From contig NC_135557.1 in assembly GCF_964340395.1 (NCBI RefSeq), forward strand, positions 3,099,216 to 3,163,215: a stretch of DNA of 64,000 bases. Direction: 5' to 3'. The notes under the pieces were generated by a model. That model was not told the origin of the DNA and made no database searches. It worked only from the letters and a program-made list of their open reading frames with translations. This document shows, one piece after another, positions 1 through 10,500 of this stretch (position 1 is the stretch's first letter; every line of letters starts with the position of its first letter). The position numbers and the translations under genes are program-made. This DNA comes from Glandiceps talaboti. Lineage: Eukaryota; Hemichordata; Enteropneusta; Spengelidae.

Positions 1-706
1 TATCCTCAAAAGGCTATTGTATAGTGTTTAAATGTAATGAGTAATTTGAATAATTAATGGTATTCAGTAATTATGCTATATCTTAAGAATGCGATATTGA
101 AATTCCTTTTAACTTGGTACACACATCAACCATATCAAATCATACACATTTGATGTAGTTTTTCATATGGTTTTTAATTATGATGTGCAATTTGCATAAA
201 CAATCTTTTTTTTTATAATTAGGTAATGTCTTTGGAATGTAAGCTTTAAATTTCTGATAATTTAGTACATGCATTGATGGTAAAAACCTGTATGGGATAT
301 TTAAAGCTTGATGTAACTTATATGTAAAATGGTTAATTTGCATAATTTAGTGTGTTTTTAATAATAAGCCAAAGTGTTAACTATGTAAGCTATTTCGTAC
401 AGTTTTGTAGATATAATTTTCCAATTAAGTGATACATTATGTATAATAGCATTAGTTCAGGATTTTGCATAATAATATGAATATTATCAAATTTACATTT
501 ACAGCAAATAAAGACCGAAACTTTAGAATGAGAAGTTGTTTTTAAATGTTGTTGTAAGCTAAAGCTCTTGGCTGGACAACGTATCAACGGCTTTTAAAAC
601 TAATTATGTGTGATGTATTAATTCTCTATTACATTTCCTGACAAGGACAAGTTAGACATATATAGGTAATAACATATACAAATGTAAGAAAGTATAGACT
701 ACATAC
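1..706. other. Intron or intergenic DNA without a recognisable gene
   Basis: AT-rich sequence. Two short minus-strand open frames are present, but they lack domain patterns and look like chance. The second half of the C-type lectin domain that starts in the exon at 913-707 is not found here, so its next exon should lie beyond the left edge of the window. Confidence 0.6.
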
Positions 707-913
707 CGATATACGTGAATGTTAGTGGCTCATTCGAAATCAATTTATGAACTATCCATGCCTCTGTCTCAGTTGAAATGCTAACTAAATGGGATTCCAT
801 TTCCTTGCAATTTTCTTCGGCCTCGTTCCATGTTATTTTTTCATGCCACATTTCGATGTTATAGCACGTACGTCCATGTAACTCCCAGTCCAAAGCTCCA
901 TCACATGAAAATA
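707..913 (-). CDS. C-type lectin domain, N-terminal exon of a mosaic extracellular protein
   Basis: The exon (207 bp, 69 codons, phase 1 at both ends) runs from an AG at 915-914 to a GT at 706-705 in a gtatgt donor. It encodes the first half of a long-form C-type lectin domain. Near the start, FSCDGALDWELHGRTCY supplies two cysteines and the WxxHxxxCY-like opening. The middle has TWNEAEENCKEMESHLVSI, the classical WxxAExxC helix followed by the L-x-S/I strand. The exon ends in FTYIG, the position of the usual WIG motif. The carbohydrate and calcium site (EPN/QPD, WND) would lie on the next exon, which is outside the window, so sugar specificity cannot be judged. It is the most downstream module seen and follows the CUB exon on the same strand in a compatible phase. 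The protein is probably secreted or on the cell surface. Confidence 0.85.
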
Positions 914-1214
914 CTGGAAGAGAGTTAGATACATTTTTATTCTAAGAAATCTTTTTTCCAAAAGTGCAAGAATATTTTCATGAATCTGCACAACCTTAGG
1001 AAGTTTTGACTTAGGGTTGCAAATACGCTGTTGTGTAACCTTCATTTCAAAACTACATTAATTGAAACTGATTGAACGAAAAGTTAGTTTACATACATGC
1101 ATATTTCACTAGTAAATTTTGGATTTTTTTTCTTATTATAAGATTAATTTTGACAAAGCTTCATGACAGACAATGGCGCTGTAATTAGTTCCACTATCTA
1201 ACCTTGTAAACTTT

Positions 1215-1634
1215 ATAGCTAGCAACTCACAGTCAGGGCAATATATTCATAGCTAGCAACTCACAGTCAGGGCAATATATTCATAGCTAGCAACTCACAG
1301 TCAGGGCAATATATTCATAGCTAGCAACTCACAGTCAGGGCAATATATTCATAGCTAGCAACTCACAGTCAGGGCAATATATTCATAGCTAGCAACTCAC
1401 AGTCAGGGCAATATATTCATAGCTAGCAACTCACAGTCAGGGCAATATATTTATAGCTAGCAACTCACAGTCAGGGCAATCTAGCAATATTTATGGCTAC
1501 CAACTCACAGTCAGGGCAATCTAACAATATTTATCGTTACCAACTCACAGTCAGGGCAATCTAACGATATTTATGGTAAGCAACTCACAGTCAGGGCTAT
1601 CTAACGATTTTTATGGCTAGCAACTCACAGTCAG
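1215..1634. repeat. 34-bp minisatellite drifting to about 44-bp units
   Basis: A tandem array built on the motif gctagcaactcacagtcagg. The first copies repeat every 34 bp almost without change. The later copies gain roughly 10 bp (ctaacaatatttat) and diverge. It lies in the intron between the CUB exon and the lectin exon. Confidence 0.95.
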
Positions 1635-1732
1635 TCTTAATTATCGATATTAGATAAACGGAAATGAATAATTGATTATCTTACGTGTCACATTCAGCAT
1701 AAAACCAGATGAAATTATTATTACATATTTAC

Positions 1733-2155
1733 CTTGTGACAACTTGTCACCTTCAGGAATAATGACATCCTGCATAACATATGATGCTTTGAATCCTAGA
1801 CTTCCATCATCTTTACTATCTGATGTGAATACTATGTATAATTGATTCAGATTTGAAGTTATGACACCGTTTGGCGGATTACGATTACAAAATCGTCCAT
1901 GCAGAAAATCTTCACTTGAATTACCTCCGTAAACTTGAACAAAGTCTGTGGTACACATAGGATATCGTCTATTTACATCAAATTCATCGAATACTAGAGT
2001 TATATATTGATTAACTTTGGCACTGATAATCCATGAACATCTACTTCCTTTGGGATAAGGATGAGGATAGTCTATTGATGAGATGATTCCCTTTGGTGAT
2101 GAACATGACAATCCATGGAAACATACTCTGTTTATGTCACTACATGTTAGAAGGT
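1733..2155 (-). CDS. CUB domain exon
   Basis: A 423-bp exon (141 codons, phase 1-1) between AG 2157-2156 and a GT at 1732-1731 (caag|gtaaat). It starts with a short Cys-containing linker (TCSDINRVCFHG), followed by a complete CUB domain of about 110 residues. The four cysteines sit in the expected pairs: LSCSS and RCSWI, then PMCTTDF and GRFCNRN. Family strands are visible: GIISSIDYPHPYP, ITLVFDEFDV, DFVQVYGG, and YIVFTSD with GFKASY near the end. CUB domains mediate protein-protein contacts in extracellular complexes. After the domain there is a short tail (DVIIPEGDKLSQ) before the donor. It lies between the PAN exon and the lectin exon and shares their strand and phase. Confidence 0.92.
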
Positions 2156-3070
2156 CTACAACAAAAGTACAATTTGTATAATAATTTCACCGGTTAAAGA
2201 CTTGGATTTTGTCAGTCCAATATAATATTCATTAACAGTATTGCATAAAGACATTTACAGCAACAATCAGTTATCGAAGGTCGACAAATCGCTTGTTTAT
2301 CAATTGTACATTAAAAAAAATAAGGATAAGGCAAGACAAGACAAGACAAGACAAGACAAGATAAGACAATGTGTATTTTTATTAATTCCAGGTAGAAAAT
2401 TGCCAATTCTATTTGGGAACATACGTATTAAAAAGATATTAAAGAGCACTGCAATGAAATATGTGTAGGCTGATATTAGAAGTATGTCATTCAAACATTT
2501 TTTCTGGATTAAATAATTTTGACATGAGTTTAGATAAATGTAGAGAACAATTATAATCTCTTTTTGTTTTAATTGCAATATTAGAAATCTTTACGGAAAT
2601 GTTTGTATTTCCTGTCCAGGGTATAACTAGAAACATTTTTGGTTTGTTCTTTATCTCTAATAGCTAACAAACATAGAGGTTGACGTTAACAAGCTACACA
2701 GTTATTTAAACTGACCTGTCCAACTAAAAAAACGCGTCTTGTAAGTATATACAATGGTATTCAAAATTGTCTGTGCCTTGCTGGGTAATTGCGGGTTAAA
2801 ATTAGGCCTGGACTAAGCTGTTATTACGGTTGCTAAATCTTTTGAAACCTATTTAGGAAGTAATTTTTGAAACATAATTAATAACAGAGGTTTCGAGCTA
2901 TGGTTGAAGGTCAGTGTTATGGTTATATAATCATGAACAATATTAGGCGAATGAAACCGTGTGAAACTTATTTAGAACAGTCCCATTGTAGTTCCTGACA
3001 TTAGTTGATATTAATTTTACAAAGTGTGATATTCCTTATATGAAATACTAATACAAGTACACCTTCATAC
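2156..3070. repeat. Intron with an (AAGAC)n microsatellite at about 2329-2368
   Basis: The intron between the PAN and CUB exons. The only distinct object is a short run of gacaa/caaga pentamers around 2329-2368. The remainder shows no coding pattern on either strand. Confidence 0.7.
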
Positions 3071-3355
3071 CATCTGAAATCCTTATATAATAGTCAACTG
3101 TTAGTGATGGTTCAACATGATAGTCATACATCCAGTGTGTTTCATTGCCATATATACAGTAAGCTTCGGTTCTTGAATACATGAAATATCTGCACATAAA
3201 CTCGTCTTCCTGCAGGCACGTGTGTATACATTCTTCAAAGGTAAACATCTGAAACACACGATGATTACGCAATACATACCACAAATGTATGTCATTGCTT
3301 CGGTAGTACACAAATCTATAATTTCTTCGGTAGTAGAAATCCTTGTCAATATTCC
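3071..3355 (-). CDS. PAN/apple domain exon
   Basis: A 285-bp exon (phase 1-1) between AG 3357-3356 and a GT at 3070-3069 (gatg|gtatga). The encoded peptide begins NIDKDFYYRRNYRFVYYRS and carries the PAN/apple core: FTFEECIHTCLQEDEFMC, then RYFMYSRTEAYCIY, then VDYYIRI near the end. The helix with CxxxC, the F/Y-x-Y strand and the later YCIY cysteine are the recognisable family features. The outermost cysteine pair of some PAN domains is not obvious. PAN domains bind protein or carbohydrate ligands in secreted proteins. The exon follows the F5/8C domain and precedes the CUB exon on the same strand. Confidence 0.85.
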
Positions 3356-3411
3356 CTGCAAGTTAAATGAAACTCAAACGAATCAAAGACTGAATGCTCA
3401 CGTAGTTGGCA

Positions 3412-3415
<4 letters not shown>

Positions 3416-3492
<77 letters not shown>
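3416..3492. repeat. (TA)n microsatellite at a Penelope-like element end
   Basis: Uninterrupted alternating TA. It starts about 37 bp beyond the hammerhead fold at 3530-3573, at the 3' side of the minus-strand PLE remnant. Confidence 0.97.
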
Positions 3493-3493
<1 letters not shown>

Positions 3494-3497
<4 letters not shown>

Positions 3498-3950
3498 GAA
3501 AGAAGACGAGTCTGATATTACATAGTGGAATTACACTACGGACCGTTTCACCCGAAGGATCGTCAGGTGTAATAGTGTGGTTTAATAGTATTCGTTAGCT
3601 ATACATCCTGCATTATGTACATAACTTGTGTGTGTTCACTGATGGCTGTGTGTACACAAAAAGATTGACAACAAAGGTTACGTATTATTAAGTAAGAACT
3701 TGTTAGCGTGCCGGCATTTACTGATTAATTCAGTTCTGCTGTTCAAGTTCGTTGATTTGTCGGCAGTTATAATAAAATATTTTTCCCAGAGGCATAGTTG
3801 ACATCGTTTGGTAACGTTAGAGTATGAGGAAGCCTGCTTGAGAACTGACCAGTGTACGTCGTAATTAATGTTGCTGTCTTTTAGGTGCCAAATGTATTTA
3901 CTGAGTGCAGTGCTACCAAGATGCACTCAATGAAGCAGGATATAATCACA
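3494..3950 (-). mobile_element. 5'-truncated Penelope-like element (3' end)
   Basis: The minus-strand reading frame 3926-3678 encodes a typical PLE C-terminus downstream of the GIY-YIG region. It contains [23 protein letters not shown], the cysteine motif CQLCLWEKY and [16 protein letters not shown], then a stop. The 3' untranslated part contains the hammerhead fold at 3573-3530 and runs into (TA)n at 3492-3416. The upstream boundary, near 3930-3950, adjoins the 234-bp duplication. The element lies inside an intron of the mosaic gene and in the same orientation. Only about the last 80 codons survive, so it cannot be autonomous. Confidence 0.85.
3530..3573 (-). ncRNA. Hammerhead ribozyme candidate in a PLE 3' region
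   Basis: Read 5' to 3' on the minus strand. Stem I 5' strand ATTACAC (3573-3567), conserved CTGACGA (3566-3560), a stem II hairpin CC-TTCG-GG flanked by one T on each side, GAA (3549-3547), stem III ACG/CGT with loop GTC, cleavage nucleotide A (3537), and stem I 3' strand GTGTAAT (3536-3530). All seven stem I pairs are Watson-Crick, and A15.1 pairs with U16.1. The one departure is a U-U apposition where the family usually has G10.1-C11.1. The very short stem III is the form known from PLE hammerheads. Activity is inferred, not shown. Confidence 0.7.
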
Positions 3951-3952
3951 CC

Positions 3953-4420
3953 CTCAAATTTGACCAAACAAGACACACTCAACGCAAGCGGAATCGCAGC
4001 CGTAATATAACTTGGTTCAACCCACCTTACAGTAAACAAGTGTCAACAAACGTCGTAATGTAATAGTTTTCTCTGTGTCGTTTTTCATTTTTTTTGAAAT
4101 ACAGGTTTGTGTTTTACATACATTAAAAGAAACCATATTGACTACAAGCTGTACATACCGATAGAGAGTTCTGGACACCCGTAAAACTCAAATTTGACCC
4201 AAAACGACACACTCAACGCAAGCGGAATCGCAGCCGTAATATAACTTGGTTCAACCCACCTTACAGTAAACAAGTGTCAACAAACGTCGTAATGTAATAG
4301 TTTTCTCTGTGTCGTTTTTCATTTTTTTTGAAATACAGGTTTGTGTTTTACATACATTAAAAGAAACCATATTGACTACAAGCTGTACATACCGATAGAG
4401 AGTTCTGGACACCCGTAAAA
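3953..4420. repeat. 234-bp tandem duplication carrying an exon 3' end and splice donor
   Basis: Two almost identical copies, 3953-4186 and 4187-4420. Each contains, on the minus strand, the last bases of the F5/8C exon (CPELSI), the donor atcg|gtatgt and about 200 bp of intron. Only the copy at 4420-4187 is joined to the rest of the exon. The other is an orphan donor region. Confidence 0.93.
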
Positions 4421-4543
4421 CACAACTGCACCACCTGCCTCGAATATTTCTTCGTAGGTTACAATTTTAACATATCTTGCATGTATTGGAGGACAGAGTG
4501 AATGAAAAGATAATTGATATAGAGCATTAACATTTGTAAATAC
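4393..4543 (-). CDS. F5/8 type C (discoidin) domain, C-terminal exon
   Basis: A 151-bp exon entering in phase 0 and leaving in phase 1, between AG 4545-4544 and GT 4392-4391. It encodes VFTNVNALYQLSF, CPPIHARYVKIVTYEE, then AVVFYGCPELSI. The ARYVKI strand and the terminal FYGC are the standard end of a discoidin domain. It continues directly from the phase-0 donor at 15495, whose last residues are DSHTK. Joined, the two exons give one complete domain. The intron between them is about 10.95 kb, mostly a 53-bp minisatellite. Such domains bind phospholipid, glycans or collagen; the ligand here cannot be told. Confidence 0.85.
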
Positions 4544-4570
4544 CTGTAATAAAAAAAAACATGATAGAAA

Positions 4571-7500
4571 GTATTAGTTCAGTTGAGAGGTGGGTATTAA
4601 GTTTTCCTTTGTAATACATAACCTTATTAGGTCAGTTGAGAGGTGGGTATTGGGATTTCTATTGTAATACATAACCGTATTAGGTCAGTTGAGAGGTGGG
4701 TATTGGGCTCTCCTTTGTAATACATAACCGTATTAGGTCAGTTGAGAGGTGGGTATTGGACTTTCCTTTGTAATACATAACCGTATTAGGTCAGTTGAGA
4801 GGTGGGTATTGGGCTTTCCTTTGTAATACATAACCGTATTAGGTCAGTTGAGAGGTGGGTATTGGGGTTTCCGTTGTAATACATAACCGTATTAGGTCAG
4901 TTGACAGGTGGGTATTGGGCTTTCCTTTGTAATACATAACTGTATTAGTTGAGTTGAGTTGAGAGGTGGGTATTGGGATTTCCATTGTAATACATAACTG
5001 TATTAGTTCAGTTGAGAGGTGGGTATTGGGCTTTCCTTTGTAATACATAACTGTATTAGTTCAGTTGACAGGTGGGTATTGGGCTTTCCTTTGTAATACA
5101 TAACTGTATTAGTTCAGTTGAGAGGTGGGTATTGGGCTTTCCTTTGTAATACATAACTGTATTAGTTCAGTTGAGAGGTGGGTATTGGGCTTTCCTTTGT
5201 AATACATAACTGTATTAGTTCAGTTGAGAGGTGGGTATTGGGCTTTCCATTGTAATACATAACTGTATTAGTTCAGTTGACAGGTGGGTATTGGGCTTTC
5301 CTTTGTAATACATAACCGTAATAGTTCAGTTGAGATGTGGGTATTGGGTTTTCCTTTGTAATACATAACCGTATTAGGTCAGTTGAGAGGTGGGTATTGG
5401 GCTTTCCTTTGTAATACATAACTGTATTAGTTGAGTTGAGAGGTGGGTATTGGGCTTTCCTTTGTAATACATAACTGTATTAGTTCAGTTGACAGGTGGG
5501 TATTGGGCTTTCCTTTGTAATACATAACCGTATTAGGTCAGTTGAGAGGTGGGTATTGGGCTTTCCTTTGTAATACATAACTGAATTAGGTCAGTTGACA
5601 GGTGGGTATTGGGCTTTCCTTTGTAATACATAACTGTATTAGTTCAGTTGAGAGGTGGGTAGTGGGCTTTCCATTGTAATGCATAACTGTATTAGGTCAG
5701 TTGAGAGGTGGGTATTGGGCTTTCCAATGTAATACATAACCGTATTAGGTCAGTTGAGAGGTGGGTATTGGGCTTTCCTTTGTAATACATAACTGTATTA
5801 GTTCAGTTGAGAGGTGGGTATTGGGCTTTCCTTTGTAATACATAACTGAATTAGGTCAGTTGAGAGGTGGGTATTGGGCTTTCCTTTGTAATACATAACT
5901 GTATTAGTTCAGTTGAGAGGTGGGTATTGGGCTTTCCTTTGTAATACATAACTGTATTAGGTCAGTTGAGAGATGGGTATTGGGCTTTCCTTTGTAATAC
6001 ATAACCGTATTAGGTCAGTTGAGAGGTGGGTATTGGGCTTTCCTTTGTAATACATAACTGAATTAGGTCAGTTGATATGTGGGCATTGGGCTTTCCTTTG
6101 TAATACATAACCGTATTAGGTCAGTTGACAGGTGGGTATTGGGCTTTCCTTTATAATACATAACTGTATTAGTTCAGTTGAGAGGTGGGTATTGGGCTTT
6201 CCTTTGTAATACATAACTGTATTAGTTCAGTTGAGAGGTGGGTATAGGGCTTTCCATTGTAATACATAACTGTATTAGTTCAGTTGACAGGTGGGTATCG
6301 GGCTTTCAATTGTAATGCATAACTGTATGAGGTCAGTTGAGAGGTGGGTATTGGGCTTTCCATTGTAATACATAACCGTATTAGGTCAGTTGAGAGGTGG
6401 GTATTGGGCTTTCCAATGTAATACATAACCGTATTAGGTCAGTTGAGAGGTGGGTATTGGGCTTTCCTTTATAATACATAACTGTATTAGTTCAGTTGAG
6501 AGGTGGGTATTGGGCTTTCCTTTGTAATACATAACTGTATTAGTTCAGTTGAGAGGTGGGTATTGGGTTTTCCTTTGTAATACATAACTGAATTAGGTCA
6601 GTTGAGAGGTGGGTATTGGGCTTTCCTTTATAATACATAACTGTATTAGTTCAGTTGAGAGGTGGGTATTGGGCTTTCCTTTGTAATACATAACTGTATT
6701 AGTTCAGTTGAGATGTGGGTATTGGGCTTTCCTTTGTAATACATAACCGTAATAGTTCAGTTGGCAGGTGGGTATTGGGCTTTCCTTTGTAATACATAAC
6801 CGTAATAGTTCAGTTGGCAGGTGGGTATTGGGCTTTCCTTTGTAATACATAACTGTATTAGTTCAGTTGAGATGTGGGTATTGGGCTTTCCTTTGTAATA
6901 CATAACTGAATTAGTTCAGTTGACAGGTGGGTATTGGGCTTTCCATTGTAATACATAACCGTATTAGGTCAGTTGAGAGGTGGGTATTGGGCTTTCCTTT
7001 GTAATACATAACTGTATTAGTTGAGTTGAGAGGTGGGTATTGGGCTTTCCATTGTAATACATAACTGTATTAGTTCAGTTGACAGGTGGGTATTGGGCTT
7101 TCCTTTGTAATACATAACCGTATTAGTTCAGTTGAGAGGTGGGTATTGGGCTTTCCTTTGTAATACATAACCGTAATAGTTCAGTTGACAGGTGGGTATT
7201 GGGCTTTCCTTTGTAATACATAACTGTATTAGTTCAGTTGAGAGGTGGGTAGTGGGCTTTCCATTGTAATGCATAACTGTATTAGGTCAGTTGAGAGGTG
7301 GGTATTGGGCTTTCCAATGTAATACATAACCGTATTAGGTCAGTTGAGAGGTGGGTATTGGGCTTTCCTTTGTAATACATAACTGTATTAGTTCAGTTGA
7401 GAGGTGGGTATTGGGCTTTCCTTTGTAATACATAACTGAATTAGGTCAATTGAGAGGTGGGTATTGGGCTTTCCTTTGTAATACATAACTGTATTAGTTC

Positions 7501-10500
7501 AGTTGAGAGGTGGGTATTGGGCTTTCCTTTGTAATACATAACTGTATTAGGTCAGTTGAGAGATGGGTATTGGGCTTTCCTTTGTAATACATAACCGTAT
7601 TAGGTCAGTTGAGAGGTGGGTATTGGGCTTTCCTTTGTAATACATAACTGAATTAGGTCAGTTGATATGTGGGCATTGGGCTTTCCTTTGTAATACATAA
7701 CCGTATTAGGTCAGTTGACAGGTGGGTATTGGGCTTTCCTTTGTAATACATAACTGTATTAGTTCAGTTGAGAGGTGGGTATTGGGCTTTCCTTTGTAAT
7801 ACATAACTGTATTAGTTCAGTTGAGAGGTGGGTATAGGGCTTTCCATTGTAATACATAACTGTATTAGTTCAGTTGACAGGTGGGTATCGGGCTTTCAAT
7901 TGTAATGCATAACTGTATGAGGTCAGTTGAGAGGTGGGTATTGGGCTTTCCATTGTAATACATAACCGTATTAGCTCAGTTGAGAGGTGGGTATTGGGCT
8001 TTCCAATGTAATACATAACCGTATTAGGTCAGTTGAGAGGTGGGTATTGGGCTTTCCTTTATAATACATAACTGTATTAGTTCAGTTGAGAGGTGGGTAT
8101 TGGGCTTTCCTTTGTAATACATAACTGTATTAGTTCAGTTGAGAGGTGGGTATTGGGTTTTCCTTTGTAATACATAACTGAATTAGGTCAGTTGAGAGGT
8201 GGGTATTGGGCTTTCCTTTATAATACATAACTGTATTAGTTCAGTTGAGAGGTGGGTATTGGGCTTTCCTTTATAATACATAACTGTATTAGTTCAGTTG
8301 AGAGGTGGGTATTGGGCTTTCCTTTATAATACATAACTGTATTAGTTCAGTTGAGAGGTGGGTATTGGGCTTTCCTTTGTAATACATAACTGTATTAGTT
8401 CAGTTGAGATGTGGGTATTGGGCTTTCCTTTGTAATACATAACCGTAATAGTTCAGTTGGCAGGTGGGTATTGGGCTTTCCATTGTAATACATAACTGTA
8501 TTAGTTCAGTTGACAGGTGGGTATTGGGCTTTCCATTGTAATACATAACTGTATTAGTTCAGTTGACAGGTGGGTATTGGGCTTTCCATTGTAATACATA
8601 ACTGTATTAGTTCAGTTGACAGGTGGGTATTGGGCTTTCCTTTGTAATACATAACTGTATTAGTTCAGTTGAGAGGTGGGTATTGGGCTTTCCTTTGTAA
8701 TACATAACCGTAATAGTTCAGTTGACAGGTGGGTATTGGGCTTTCCATTGTAATACATAACTGTATTAGTTCAGTTGACAGGTGGGTATTGGCCTTTCCA
8801 TTGTAATGCATAACTGTATTAGTTCAGTTGAGAGGTGGGTATTGGGCTTTCCTTTGTAATACATAACTGTATTAGTTCAGTTGACAGGTGGGTATTGGGC
8901 TTTCCTTTGTAATACATAACTGTATTAGTTCAGTTGAGAGGTGGGTATTGGGCTTTCCATTGTAATTACTGTATTAGTTTAGTTGAGAGGTGGGTATTGG
9001 GCTTTCCATTGTAATACATAACTGTATTAGTTCAGTTGAGAGGTGGGTATTGGGCTTTCCTTTGTAATACTTAACTGTATTAGGTCAGTTGACAGGTGGG
9101 TATTGGGCTTTCCTTTGTAATACATAACCGTATTAGGTCAGTTGAGAGGTGGGTATTGGGCTTTCCATTGTAATGCATAACTGTATTAGGTCAGTTGAGA
9201 GGTGGGTATTGGGCTTTCCAATGTAATACATAACCGTATTAGGTCAGTTGAGAGGTGGGTATTGGATTTCCTTTGTAATACATAACTGTATTAGTTCAGT
9301 TTAGAGGTGGGTATTGGGCTTTCCTTTGTAATACATAACTGAATTAGGTCAGTTGAGAGGTGGGTATTGGGCTTTCCTTTGTAATACATAACTGTATTAG
9401 TTCAGTTGAGAGGTGGGTATTGGGCTTTCCTTTGTAATACATAACTGTATTAGGTCAGTTGAGAGATGGGTATTGGGCTTTCCTTTGTAATACATAACCG
9501 TATTAGGTCAGTTGAGAGTTGGGTATTGGGCTTTCCTTTGTAATACATAACTGAATTAGGTCAGTTGAGATGTGGGCATTGGGCTTTCCTTTGTAATACA
9601 TAACCGTATTAGGTCAGTTGACAGGTGGGTATTGGGCTTTCCTTTGTAATACATAACTGTATTAGTTCAGTTGAGAGGTGGGTATTGGGCTTTCCTTTGT
9701 AATACATAACTGTATTAGTTCAGTTGAGAGGTGGGTATAGGGCTTTCCTTTGTAATACATAACTGTATTAGTTCAGTTGAGAGGTGGGTATTGGCCTTTC
9801 CATTGTAATGCATAACTGTATTAGTTCAGTTGAGAGGTGGGTATTGGGCTTTCCTTTGTAATACATAACTGTATTAGTTCAGTTGACAGGTGGGTATTGG
9901 GCTTTCCTTTGTAATACATAACTGTATTAGTTCAGTTGAGAGGTGGGTATTGGGCTTTCCATTGTAATTACTGTATTAGTTTAGTTGAGAGGTGGGTATT
10001 GGGCTTTCCATTGTAATACATAACTGTATTAGTTCAGTTGAGAGGTGGGTATTGGGCTTTCCTTTGTAATACTTAACTGTATTAGGTCAGTTGACAGGTG
10101 GGTATTGGGCTTTCCTTTGTAATACATAACCGTATTAGGTCAGTTGAGAGGTGGGTATTGGGCTTTCCATTGTAATGCATAACTGTATTAGGTCAGTTGA
10201 GAGGTGGGTATTGGGCTTTCCAATGTAATACATAACCGTATTAGGTCAGTTGAGAGGTGGGTATTGGACTTTCCTTTGTAATACATAACTGTATTAGTTC
10301 AGTTTAGAGGTGGGTATTGGGCTTTCCTTTGTAATACATAACTGAATTAGGTCAGTTGAGAGGTGGGTATTGGGCTTTCCTTTCTAATACATAACTGTAT
10401 TAGTTCAGTTGAGAGGTGGGTATTGGGCTTTCCTTTGTAATACATAACTGTATTAGGTCAGTTGAGAGATGGGTATTGGGCTTTCCTTTGTAATACATAA

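Noticed and set aside
140-587. Minus-strand ORFs as the second C-type lectin exon
   Set aside because: They lack the W-x-D/W-N-D and terminal cysteine patterns and any acceptor in the right phase.
3222-3515. Plus-strand ORF with a long YIYIYI tail, and the similar ORFs at 43836-44373
   Set aside because: They are translations of (TA)n microsatellites joined to antisense exon or element sequence.
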